From: Melanopsichium pennsylvanicum
Taxonomy: Eukaryota; Basidiomycota; Ustilaginomycetes; Ustilaginales
Reading direction: 5' to 3'
Length of the DNA: 64,000 nt
Assembly: GCA_900208305.1 (NCBI GenBank)
Contig: OAPG01000008.1
Span: 828,128 to 892,127, forward strand
Shown: positions 11,279 to 20,475 of the stretch, piece after piece
Layout: the number at the start of each line of letters is the position of its first letter
Numbering within the stretch: the first letter of the stretch is position 1
Translations under genes and position numbers: made by a program
Notes under the pieces: model-generated
Databases searched by the model: none
Told to the model about the DNA's origin: nothing
What the model saw: only the letters and a program-made list of their open reading frames with translations

Positions 11279-13030
11279 TTAGATTTGAGGTGTTTTCATG
11301 TGACTACCTAGAGCTTTAAGTGTGTTTTGAACTTGTTGTTCTTCTTGTTGCCAAAGTTGGGACCAAGCTTGAACATGTTGATCATCATCATTACTATCAT
11401 TCAAATTGTTAAAACGATCTGGTAGGATGGGATGAATGATAATACCTTCTCTATAAATTCTTGTTGGAATTAATCCATCTTGTTGCCACCATCTTTGCCC
11501 TTCCTTTCCTCGTCCTTTCTCCAAATACCCATCATTTCCATACAAAAATCGTTGATAACGACAAGAAACACTTTCAAGCTTTCGAATCGTACCCCAAACT
11601 ACACTATCCGCAGCACTTGCAGGAGATTTACAAAACAACCAAATCATCGGCCAAACCATCAACAAAACAATAAATCGTACCATCAATTTCATCATAAACA
11701 CCAAATTAGATATCGTCATATTGTCGGAATCGATACAATTACCATCCTCATCACCACCATTTTGCGTCTTGACAAAACATGTTGATAGACAAGGACGAGG
11801 AAAAAAAGTTTCGATAACATCCGAATTTCTTTCGAATCCAGGACAAACATTCACCATTGAAATATTGCTATGCTGTTTCATCTTGATCCTTACCTTTTCT
11901 TGCGCTTCACTCATCGACAAGGACGAAGATTCATCACTACTCCCACCCTTGTTGATGCCGATGGTGGTGGTGGTGGTGGTTTTGGACGAGGTGGCCATAT
12001 CGATACCAGGCAACTTTGTACGAGGTCTAGGATCGGCTTCCGCTAAAAGATCCAATCTACGTTGAAATTCAATCGTCAAAGCATACCAACGAAGCGAGGC
12101 TGCACCGATCAATGCGCTGTACGAAGTTTCTGATATACTTTGCGATTGTGATTTGGTTGATGTTGTGGGTGTTGGAATGTTTTTATGATTTTTACCCTTT
12201 TTCCAAGACGAAGAGGTTGAAGTAGAGGTAGTGATAGATTGGTCGGGATAGAGAAGATCGAAATGAGTCAAACCAGCAGCGTAATATGGACTCAAAACCG
12301 ATACGATCCTAATCTCTCTGTCCCTTGGTAAAACCAAGAGACTGCTAAGTAAAGAATTGACCAGATGGAACCTAGTCAATACATGCAATTGATAGATGTC
12401 ATCCTTTCGCCCCCTTCTTGGCACTCGCGCATGATTTTGCGACTGTTCAACTCGATCCAACTCGTGCCTCGTCGGAGGTAGGAACAAAAGAGAATCCAAT
12501 CTACGAACACCTTGGGGTTGCTTCTTATCTCCCGAATTCCACAAGGCTGCAAAAGCAGATACGGATTCGAGATTTGCAACATCACATTGTTCCGCATAGA
12601 TCAACTCGGATTGCGTCGAGTCGCGAATCAGATGAATGATCTGAATCACATGAGGTGATGAAATTTCGGGAGTGAGTGCGATGATCTGTGCACCTCTGTG
12701 AGCGAGAGCAGACATGGTAACCACTCCCATGGGTGTAAAGGCGCCGGATGCGATCAAGATGACTCGACCGTGAAGGTCGTTAAACAGCGCATCTGGTGAT
12801 ATGGATGTAGTGTAGGTGAAAGATGATGATGATGATGAAGAAGAAGAAGAAGAAGAAGAAGAAGAAAAAGGAGGAGGAGGAGAGGGTTTGGGGATTGGTG
12901 GGTCAAGAAGCTTTGCACCTTTGGACCAGGTCTTGAGAAAGGAGATCGAGATACAGGCAACAGCTATCGAAGCCCAATACTCGGTGGGTATGGAGTTTGA
13001 TACGCTAGCTGCTAGAAAGTGTACTGGCAT
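11279..13030 (-). CDS. Divergent SDR-like membrane protein
   Basis: A single-exon frame of 583 residues starts at the ATG at 13030. An N-terminal hydrophobic stretch (about residues 15-32) is followed by a Pro/Ser run (poly-Ser about 57-70). A Rossmann-like segment follows: VILIASGAFTPMGVVTMSALAHRG, then an acidic CDVANLESV stretch, as in short-chain dehydrogenase/reductases. The usual TGxxxGIG is replaced by ASGAFTPMG, and I find no clean YxxxK catalytic pair, so activity is doubtful. Low-complexity Ser/Thr segments interrupt the domain. A second hydrophobic segment (MVRFIVLLMVWPMIWLF) near residue 440 resembles the C-terminal membrane anchor of fungal retinol-dehydrogenase-like SDRs. It is convergent with SMC4 and divergent from CDK8. 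The gene is likely real; the SDR assignment is moderate. Confidence 0.6.
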   Translation of the reverse strand: MPVHFLAASVSNSIPTEYWASIAVACISISFLKTWSKGAKLLDPPIPKPSPPPPFSSSSSSSSSSSSSSSFTYTTSISPDALFNDLHGRVILIASGAFTPMGVVTMSALAHRGAQIIALTPEISSPHVIQIIHLIRDSTQSELIYAEQCDVANLESVSAFAALWNSGDKKQPQGVRRLDSLLFLPPTRHELDRVEQSQNHARVPRRGRKDDIYQLHVLTRFHLVNSLLSSLLVLPRDREIRIVSVLSPYYAAGLTHFDLLYPDQSITTSTSTSSSWKKGKNHKNIPTPTTSTKSQSQSISETSYSALIGAASLRWYALTIEFQRRLDLLAEADPRPRTKLPGIDMATSSKTTTTTTIGINKGGSSDESSSLSMSEAQEKVRIKMKQHSNISMVNVCPGFERNSDVIETFFPRPCLSTCFVKTQNGGDEDGNCIDSDNMTISNLVFMMKLMVRFIVLLMVWPMIWLFCKSPASAADSVVWGTIRKLESVSCRYQRFLYGNDGYLEKGRGKEGQRWWQQDGLIPTRIYREGIIIHPILPDRFNNLNDSNDDDQHVQAWSQLWQQEEQQVQNTLKALGSHMKTPQI

Positions 13031-13249
13031 GATGAAGCTCAGCCAGTATTAGCAGGAGTAAGTCGAGTGTTGGCAAGATGCGTGAGGATAGATGATAAAA
13101 GTGGTTTAGGGTTAAGGCGAACCAAAGCTTTCAGAGTCTCGTTATAAAAAAATAAAAATAAAAATAAATTTAGGTGTGTGCGTAAGATTTTAGCTCTTTG
13201 AATATTAATATTGCCGCTTTCCGAGATGCTTTGGATGTCTTTGCTGTTG

Positions 13250-13306
<57 letters not shown>
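13250..13306. repeat. (AAC)19 microsatellite
   Basis: An uninterrupted AAC trinucleotide run of about 57 bp in the divergent promoter, about 310-360 bp upstream of the CDK8 start. Confidence 0.9.
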
Positions 13307-13307
<1 letters not shown>

Positions 13308-13360
13308 GCAAGCAACAAGGTTGAATGCACCCTGAGTGTCATGACTTTGTATTCGATCCC

Positions 13361-13416
13361 ACATGAACGAAACCACATGAACGAAACCACATGAACGAAA
13401 CCACATGAACGAAACC
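13361..13416. repeat. Four exact copies of a 14-bp unit
   Basis: ACATGAACGAAACC occurs four times head to tail with no mismatch, about 200-250 bp upstream of the CDK8 start. Confidence 0.95.
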
Positions 13417-13612
13417 ATCTCGCACCACATACTTAGTAAATTGCATCACATCCAACTCGAACGCTCAAAGCTACCAATTACATATATGCCTTGTTGATCG
13501 TGCCTACCTGATAAAACAGGCCCACGCTCCAACACAACAATCTCACTCCTCTTGGCACTATCAATCACAATTCTAGGGGGAAGGGACACATTGTAGGGAA
13601 AGAATCATCAAG

Positions 13613-15979
13613 ATGAACAATCCCGGCTCGAGCTCATCCCAACTCTCGGATACCATCATCCGACCAGAGAATCATTTTTACACCGATAACCAAGATCCTT
13701 TCGCAGGCGCATTCTGGTCCCAATTCCAAGATCCGCATGATCTCGCCTCACAACACATCCCATCGGATTCTTCGCCAGCAGCAGCGATGAGGGCATATCG
13801 CAAGTACAGGGACCGTGTTCGCAAACCTGTGCTGGCCACATATACTATCTTGGGCTTTTTGAGCTCTGGAACTTATGGAAGAGTGTACAAGGCTCGATTG
13901 AGAACGCCAAACGTTGGTCCCGGTGGTGGTGCACATGTGGGTGCGGGCTTGTCAAATAGTGTACAAGCTTTGGCAAGCTCTGCAGCAGGTGCGCAGGCCA
14001 ACAAGAAAAAGGGAGGATTGTTGCTACAGCAGCATCAATTGCTCGACTCGCCAAGCGCAACAAGTTCGTTGCATGCCACGCCAAATTGGCTCGTCGAAGC
14101 GGCAGGTGCTCATACATCATCAAGCAACCTCGGCACTGCTTCTCCAAATCTCAACGCATCCCATTCTTCCACCACCACCAATAACACCACCACCACCACC
14201 AACAACACCGCCACCGGTGGTAGAAATGATACGGCCATCAACGAAAACCATCAACTCGTCGGTACAATGCCAGATGGTCAAATCTTTGCCATCAAAAAAT
14301 TCAAACCGGATACAAAGGAAACCGACTCGTCCATCTACACTGGCATCTCGCAATCCGCCATGCGCGAAATTTCGCTGAATCGCGAACTCTGCCACGTCAA
14401 CATTGTAACTCTTCACCAAGTTATGCTCGAAGATAAATCGATCTACATGGTATTCGAATACGCTGAGCACGACTTGCTTCAAATCATCCACTACCATTCC
14501 ACCGCTCTACGTGCACCAATCCCATTGGCGGTGTTAAAGTCTCTTTTATGGCAACTCATCAACGGAGTTGCCTACTTGCATGCCAATTGGATCTTGCATC
14601 GAGATCTCAAACCTGCCAACATCCTTGTCACTTGTCGAGGCGTTGTGAAAATTGGAGATTTAGGTCTTGCTCGTCTCTACACGTCCCCATTACAAAGTCT
14701 TTACAATGGTGATAAAGTTGTGGTCACCATTTGGTATCGTGCACCCGAACTATTGTTAGGTTCTCGACACTATACCACTGCGATTGATATTTGGTCTGTA
14801 GGTTGTATTTGGGGTGAATTGCTCGCTTTAAGACCCATGTTTAAAGGTGAAGAAGCCAAAATGGATCCCAAAACAAAAGCGGCCCCTTTTCAAACCGATC
14901 AACTCAAACGTATCGTCGAAGTTTTGGGTACACCCAACAAAGATGGTTGGTCATCCATCGAATCTATGCCAGATTACAAAGGTTGGTGGCCACATTTACG
15001 TTTGGATAATTATCCAAAAACTTTATCTCGTTGGTATATTAGTAGGAATAAAGCAGAGGATGGTTATGATCTTTTTGATTCATTTTTCAAATATGATCCC
15101 GAACAAAGAATTACAGCCAATCACGCTTTAAAACATAAATGGTTTTCACATCAAAACGGTCAAAATGTTAAACTAACACAAAACGCTTTTCAAAGTTTGG
15201 CAAAACCATATTCGACTTATCCAATCAGGAGATTAATTCAGGACGATTTGGATCCAAAAATGAAATCAAATTATATTCCACCAATCGAATCTTATCAAAT
15301 TAACAATAATAATGGTAGGCCTTCAAATCTAAATAATAATAATAATAATAACAATAACAATAATAATGATGGTAGTCATTCCCAACATAGATTGGCTCAA
15401 TTGTTGCATCAACAGGAACAAATTCGACATCAACATTTGCAAAACAATAATAACAACAAAAGTGCAAATACTTTTTCAGTTCCACTTCAAGCTCAACTTG
15501 ATCGTGGTGGTTTCAATTCTAATTCGACCGGTCCAACAAAGAGTGCAAGTGGAATATCAAGTACGGGTAGTGGTGGTGGAGGTCCTGCAGCACCACCACC
15601 GATAACTATTGATACGATAGGTGCAGGTGTAGGAGGAGGAGGAGGAGGAGGAGGAGGAGGGGGGATTAGAAGTTCAGCATCATCATCTTTAGCACCATCA
15701 ACAAGTTTACAATCGCAACGACCGATTATTACCATTGTCAGTGCCGGTGGTAGTGGTGGTACTAACAGCAATCCATCCAGTGTAAAGAGTAATTTTAATC
15801 ACAATGCTCTCGATACACCCTCAACTGTAACAATACCAAGTACAACAAATCCTCAAACACAAACACAACAAGGTGTCACAAGTGGTACAACTGGTACAGC
15901 AGTTGGTGGTAGAGGTCAAAATCTCGTAGCAACCGCCACTCGAAATCAACAACGAAAACGTCAACGTATATCATCATGA
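13613..15979 (+). CDS. SSN3: Mediator kinase CDK8 (Ssn3/Srb10)
   Basis: A single exon encodes 788 residues. Kinase landmarks are the Gly loop GTYGRVYK (residues 86-93), the AIKKF lysine (about 228), HRDLKPANIL with catalytic Asp331, and a DLG triad at 349-351 instead of DFG, typical of CDK8 kinases. The activation segment reads VVTIWYRAPELLLGSRHYTTAIDIW. The SAMREISLNREL helix corresponds to the CDK8 cyclin-C-binding helix. The kinase pairs with cyclin C, Med12 and Med13 in the Mediator tail-repression module and phosphorylates RNA polymerase II and regulators. A low-complexity insertion of about 130 residues (Ala/Ser/Asn/Thr-rich) separates the Gly loop from the ATP-binding lysine. The C-terminal 240 residues are poly-Asn, poly-Gly and Ser/Thr-rich, then end in a basic KRQR motif. 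Confidence 0.95.
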   Translation: MNNPGSSSSQLSDTIIRPENHFYTDNQDPFAGAFWSQFQDPHDLASQHIPSDSSPAAAMRAYRKYRDRVRKPVLATYTILGFLSSGTYGRVYKARLRTPNVGPGGGAHVGAGLSNSVQALASSAAGAQANKKKGGLLLQQHQLLDSPSATSSLHATPNWLVEAAGAHTSSSNLGTASPNLNASHSSTTTNNTTTTTNNTATGGRNDTAINENHQLVGTMPDGQIFAIKKFKPDTKETDSSIYTGISQSAMREISLNRELCHVNIVTLHQVMLEDKSIYMVFEYAEHDLLQIIHYHSTALRAPIPLAVLKSLLWQLINGVAYLHANWILHRDLKPANILVTCRGVVKIGDLGLARLYTSPLQSLYNGDKVVVTIWYRAPELLLGSRHYTTAIDIWSVGCIWGELLALRPMFKGEEAKMDPKTKAAPFQTDQLKRIVEVLGTPNKDGWSSIESMPDYKGWWPHLRLDNYPKTLSRWYISRNKAEDGYDLFDSFFKYDPEQRITANHALKHKWFSHQNGQNVKLTQNAFQSLAKPYSTYPIRRLIQDDLDPKMKSNYIPPIESYQINNNNGRPSNLNNNNNNNNNNNNDGSHSQHRLAQLLHQQEQIRHQHLQNNNNNKSANTFSVPLQAQLDRGGFNSNSTGPTKSASGISSTGSGGGGPAAPPPITIDTIGAGVGGGGGGGGGGGIRSSASSSLAPSTSLQSQRPIITIVSAGGSGGTNSNPSSVKSNFNHNALDTPSTVTIPSTTNPQTQTQQGVTSGTTGTAVGGRGQNLVATATRNQQRKRQRISS

Positions 15980-16585
15980 TAATATCAATCATATCACCAA
16001 CAATCTTACCTCGCCAAACATCCACTTTCCCCCCCTCTCAACCTCAAATTTTTAACTTTTCTTCACAACAACTCAACGTCTGTGTATGTGCGTAAAACCT
16101 CCTTCAAGATCAGATCGAAAACAGCCAAATAGGTAAGAAGAAAAATGTAACAGCGATGTCAATTTCCAAACACAACCAGTGAGAAGGTGAGAAAAACAAG
16201 GAAGAAGCCGAGGTTGAGTTTACAGATCAAGTCAGAACAACAAGCAGCATAGCGAGATAAGAAGGGCACACAAGAGTGAGAATGAGAGAGTGAAGAAAAC
16301 AGCCAGACTCGACAAGAAAGTGGTGAAAGCAAATCAAAGTGATTCGAGCGTCGGATAGTGTACGGCGACTATAAAAGGCTTTGCCAAGATGAACGAATAG
16401 TGGGCGAGCGGGGGAAGAAGACCAAGTTATGGTAGGGTTTGCTAATACATGTTCGACATGGGCATGCAATAAAAGTGTAAATGGGATCGTGTGGAAGGAA
16501 AAAAGGTTTTGAAAAGATTTTACAAGCGAATCCGACAAAGCAAACATTGGTTGATAGGATCATGCATTGTGGGTTAAAATTGCTT
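15980..16585. other. Convergent intergenic region, CDK8 and CCR4
   Basis: 3' flanks of both genes; purine-rich on the plus strand. Nothing gene-like seen. Confidence 0.55.
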
Positions 16586-19042
16586 TCACCTTCTTCCACC
16601 ACCGATTGGCTTTGGCGCCGAAAAAGAACTCGACGAAGATGATGGATGATGAACCTCTCTCGCGGTACCCTGACTCTTGTTGTCACCATTCCCATCTGTA
16701 CCTTCTTTCACCTTGAACTCACTCATGATGCAAATGTGATCGCTCGGAAAGTGTGCATTTGGGAAACCGACCACCTTTCCAAGGTACTGCTTGTCCACTT
16801 CTCCCAACACTCCCGTCACATTCAGCGTGTTCTTTGTATAAAAGATGTAATCGATGCCACCCTCATAGCCTGGCGTATAGTTGGTAAAAGGCAATTCGCC
16901 AATCGGGGCATACGACGATTCGAGCTTGTAACAATGCTCAAGACCTTGAGCGGTATAGTTACCGTAGACGTGATCCATAAAGTCGTCGTGATCGCCTGGA
17001 ACCGCGCCGTTGGAGAGAAAGTCATACACACCGGTTTCAGGCACCGAGTTGAAATCACCACAGACAATGGTAGGAATTTGGTTGCCATGGGTGTACTTGG
17101 GCGGAGGCGGATATCCTTCTGCGACGCTGGGTTTGGGTGGCAATTTGGCAAAACGCGAACCCGCTTTCTCCACTTCGTCCATGACAATGGCAACTTGGAC
17201 GAGCTTGACATCGCGAAACTGCGGATCCCAGTGCGTGTGGACGTTGGCGACCACGAGACGCGAACCGGAGAGCTTGTTCTCGAGCAACGCAATCACCGCA
17301 ATGTTGTCCTTGGTCATGACACGGTTGTACATATCTTCAGACTTTTTAAAGTCGGGTCGCTGAAGCGCGATCTGATTGAACTCGACGAGTTGCTTCTCGA
17401 TGAGCTGATACTTGTTCGACTTGTAAAAGATGGCACAACCGTCAACACGACGCTTCTCCTCATCCCTCATGGTGCGTGCACGAGATTTGGGGTAAAAGAC
17501 ACCCTCGTAGTCTTGCTGCGAGAGATGGTGGAGAAAGTAGTCCTCGTACTGCTCCATGTCCACTTCCTGCAAACAGCAGATGTCGGCGCTGTACGACATG
17601 AGTTCTTGGAGGATGAACTCCTTGCGGTAGTCCCATGCCAATGCCCACGATGGCGTGTAACCGTACATCTGTGCGGTTGCGTATCGATCGCAGAGAATGT
17701 TGTAGCTAAGCACGTTGAACGACTCTTGGGGTGCTTGGCTTGCTGACTTGTCGTTGTCGATGTCGGGAAGGTCGGCGTCGATCATGATCCACTCTCGTTC
17801 GGGTGGAGGCAGTGGTACGGGGCAAGAATCGCGAAGGTAGGCGATGACGGCGCTGGTGCCTTCTCGCTGGAAGAGGGTGCGAAGGTTGTCTTGCAGAGGG
17901 TTGCCCTCGATGCCCAGCATCTCGAGCTGGTGAAGTGTGCCGAGCTCAGGTGGGAGGGTGACGAGGTTGTTGTCGAACAAGAAGAGTTCGCGTAGACTTG
18001 TGAGCATGCCGAGCTCTGCGGGGACCGAAGTGAGCTTGTTGCCCGAAGCGTCCAGGACGGTGAGATGACGGAGTTTGACAATGTCGGACGAGATGGTGGT
18101 GAGCGAGTTATGGTTTATGAACAGCGAGGTGAGGAACGAGTAGCGGTAAACCTCGTTGGCGATGTTCTTGAGAGCGAGACCGCCCATGTCGATGGTAGAC
18201 CACGTCTGTTTGTCTTTGGTCGCTGCGTTGGACGAAGCGGTTGTTGTTGAAGCACCACCGTTGGTTGTGCCGGTGGCATCGGCAGCACCGCTTCCCTTTC
18301 CATCATCACCTCCTCCTCCATTTGCTGAGCTCGAGTCCTTTTTTGCGACAAAGAGACCGTTGGCGGCGACCTGTGGTGGTACGATGCCCTTGTTGGGATC
18401 TTGAATTGCGATGGCCGAGCTTGTGGCTGAACGCGCTGCCAATGCTGCAGCGCGTGCGTGATGATGGGGAGAGTTGGACTGGCGTGAAATCTCTGCTTTG
18501 ACGATCTGCTGCTGCCAGTGGGGAGAGCCTGAGGCGGCAGCGGCAGCTGCTGCAGCTGCAGCAGCTTCTGATCTTGCGGCGGAGGAGCTCAAATGACCCG
18601 AGTGCATGCCGCCGGGAGAGGCCATGTGTGAGAGACCGGAGGGGCCGTGAGCGCCATGATGATGGTGATGGTGAGCACCTAGGCTGCCATAGCCGGGGGA
18701 AGAGGGACCGGCTGCGGAGACGGATGCTGCGCTCGAATGACCGATGGAACCGGGTAAGGAAGAGAGCGAAGGGTTCTGCTGGTGCGTGTGATGAGGGTGA
18801 GGGTGAGCTCTTTGTGGCCAAGCGGCTGCAGGCATGGGAAATCTGGCTACTGGGGTGAAGGAGGCGTTGTAGCCATTTGGATTGTTGTGATTTTGGGCCG
18901 ACGCTTGGCCGCCAGCACCTGATAGGGGACCACCAGCATGATTAGGGTTGTTGTTGTTTTGGTGGTGGTGGTGGTGGTGGTTATTGAGGTAGAGGTATGC
19001 TGGAGGCGAAGGGGCCGGAGAAGGGGACGGGGAGGGATACAT
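16586..19042 (-). CDS. CCR4: CCR4 deadenylase, catalytic subunit of CCR4-NOT
   Basis: A single-exon frame of 818 residues from the ATG at 19042. The first 270 residues are disordered, rich in His, Asn, Ala and Gly (a His run comes from the GGT/GTG repeat on the plus strand near 18960). A leucine-rich-repeat block follows (about 285-395; SLFINHNSLTTIS, LDASGNKLTSVP, LFLFDNNLVTLP), the NOT1/CAF1-binding part in yeast Ccr4. The endonuclease/exonuclease/phosphatase domain begins near residue 442 with FNVLSYNILCDRY. Active-site motifs CLQEVDMEQY, VANVHTHWDP, CGDFNSVP and PSDHICI are all present, so it should be an active Mg-dependent poly(A) 3' exonuclease. It acts in cytoplasmic mRNA decay. It faces HSP90 across a 1.4-kb divergent intergenic region. 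Confidence 0.96.
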   Translation of the reverse strand: MYPSPSPSPAPSPPAYLYLNNHHHHHHQNNNNPNHAGGPLSGAGGQASAQNHNNPNGYNASFTPVARFPMPAAAWPQRAHPHPHHTHQQNPSLSSLPGSIGHSSAASVSAAGPSSPGYGSLGAHHHHHHGAHGPSGLSHMASPGGMHSGHLSSSAARSEAAAAAAAAAAASGSPHWQQQIVKAEISRQSNSPHHHARAAALAARSATSSAIAIQDPNKGIVPPQVAANGLFVAKKDSSSANGGGGDDGKGSGAADATGTTNGGASTTTASSNAATKDKQTWSTIDMGGLALKNIANEVYRYSFLTSLFINHNSLTTISSDIVKLRHLTVLDASGNKLTSVPAELGMLTSLRELFLFDNNLVTLPPELGTLHQLEMLGIEGNPLQDNLRTLFQREGTSAVIAYLRDSCPVPLPPPEREWIMIDADLPDIDNDKSASQAPQESFNVLSYNILCDRYATAQMYGYTPSWALAWDYRKEFILQELMSYSADICCLQEVDMEQYEDYFLHHLSQQDYEGVFYPKSRARTMRDEEKRRVDGCAIFYKSNKYQLIEKQLVEFNQIALQRPDFKKSEDMYNRVMTKDNIAVIALLENKLSGSRLVVANVHTHWDPQFRDVKLVQVAIVMDEVEKAGSRFAKLPPKPSVAEGYPPPPKYTHGNQIPTIVCGDFNSVPETGVYDFLSNGAVPGDHDDFMDHVYGNYTAQGLEHCYKLESSYAPIGELPFTNYTPGYEGGIDYIFYTKNTLNVTGVLGEVDKQYLGKVVGFPNAHFPSDHICIMSEFKVKEGTDGNGDNKSQGTAREVHHPSSSSSSFSAPKPIGGGRR

Positions 19043-19134
19043 GTATCGTTGATTGTCAATAGGTGCGAGACCTTGAGAAGGAATTGGGTGATGTTAGGTG
19101 CTGTGTGGGTTGTGTGAATGCTGTTGTGTAATCA

Positions 19135-19166
<32 letters not shown>

Positions 19167-19680
19167 CGGTGGTGGTGGTGATGGTATTACAATTGTAGGT
19201 GAGAAAATGATTAAAGACGGTAGCGAACGTGGTTGTGTGAGAGAGGAGGAAGGTGATGAGCTGGACGAGAATGTTGGTGAGGATTGTGAGAGATGGAACG
19301 AGTCAAAAAGAGAAGCGAAGGACGAGACAATGAAGGGAGTGAGTTTGTTGAATGGGAGGATTGCATGTTCCTCTGGGGGTTGATAGGTCGCGTTTGGATT
19401 GCAGAGGAAATGTCTCGAGATCGGTTGGGTTTGATCCAAGAGAGCTGTTGAGGTTCAGAAGAATGAGAATCCAAGATTGCCAAGCTGAATTGAGAGGATA
19501 TTGATGTGAATGTTTGGAGGATGTGTTGAACGGCCGAAAGGAATTGAATGGACCGGTAGATGAATGAGCCGATGAGAATTAAAAGATGGGCCGATGAGAT
19601 GCAAGCGCAAGTGTATCAAATAGGCGTGTGCTTTCGTTTCTTTTTTGCAAATTGTAGCAGATATCGAAGCGGTGATGATA

Positions 19681-19729
<49 letters not shown>

Positions 19730-20475
19730 CGGCGACAACTCACGAGGGACGGTGGAGGGCACTCTCACTTTGGCCACACTGCTCAGATGCACGATTTGGT
19801 TGGGCTTTGATTTGGATTGAAATGATTCAAATTTGTGATCGATTTCGGATCCGTCTGGAAACACACAAATTAACAATCTACGCGCGTCTCTTTTTGGGTA
19901 TTTTACAGTGTTATACCTTTAGGAATAAACATTTTACTAAAATAAAAATCGCACTTTTATAATGCTTACATAAGGCTTCCACCGAATTCTACGCGCTGCT
20001 CAACTTTAGTTTTCATAAAAATGATGGGCCTTTCGATTTCCAAATCTATTGCACAACTCAGACACCACCAAAGTATACATGTTGTTGCTGTCTAGACAAA
20101 TGTTTAGTATTCATGATGAAGAAGGAGGAGCGTTTTGAGCGTTGAGCAGCTTCATGGAGTGTCTGTGCTCAATCTCTGCTCGAATTCGCTGAAAGAACAG
20201 CATGGAAACACGTCAAATAAAAAACAACAATACACTTTAGAAAAAAGTAAATTCTTCCAGATTCCACCATTTCCATCATATTCCTCGATTTAGTGCCCGC
20301 ACTCGGAATTTCACTCAACAGTTTCTACAGTACAGCACAGTGTAACTTTACTCTCTCTGCTCAGCACTCAGTACGCAAAGCCATTTATTCAACACGATCT
20401 CAACTTTCTTTCTCACTTGACTACTCCTTTCTCACCGCACATACTCTCCAGATTGTTGCAAACCCACATTTCACC
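19043..20475. promoter_or_regulatory. Divergent promoter region, CCR4 and HSP90
   Basis: 1.4 kb without a credible gene. It contains a (TTG)n run (about 19136-19166) in the CCR4 leader and a (GAT)n run (19672-19729). Pyrimidine-rich sequence precedes the HSP90 ATG. I looked for a perfect heat-shock element of alternating GAA/TTC at 2-bp spacing and did not find one. Confidence 0.5.
19672..19729. repeat. (GAT)n microsatellite
   Basis: About 19 GAT/ATG units with one early interruption, non-coding, in the CCR4-HSP90 divergent gap. Confidence 0.9.

Larger units (their letters stand above)
13031..13612. promoter_or_regulatory. Divergent promoter with two tandem repeats
   Basis: 582 bp between the SDR-like gene (minus) and CDK8 (plus). 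It carries an (AAC)19 microsatellite and four exact 14-bp units (listed separately), followed by the CDK8 leader. Confidence 0.6.

Noticed and set aside
16646..17746. A 366-codon plus-strand frame across CCR4
   Set aside because: It is a shadow of the nuclease domain on the opposite strand, with no family motifs.
19043..20475. Heat-shock elements upstream of HSP90
   Set aside because: Only isolated GAA/TTC words occur (for example near 20190-20280); none shows three alternating units at 2-bp spacing.
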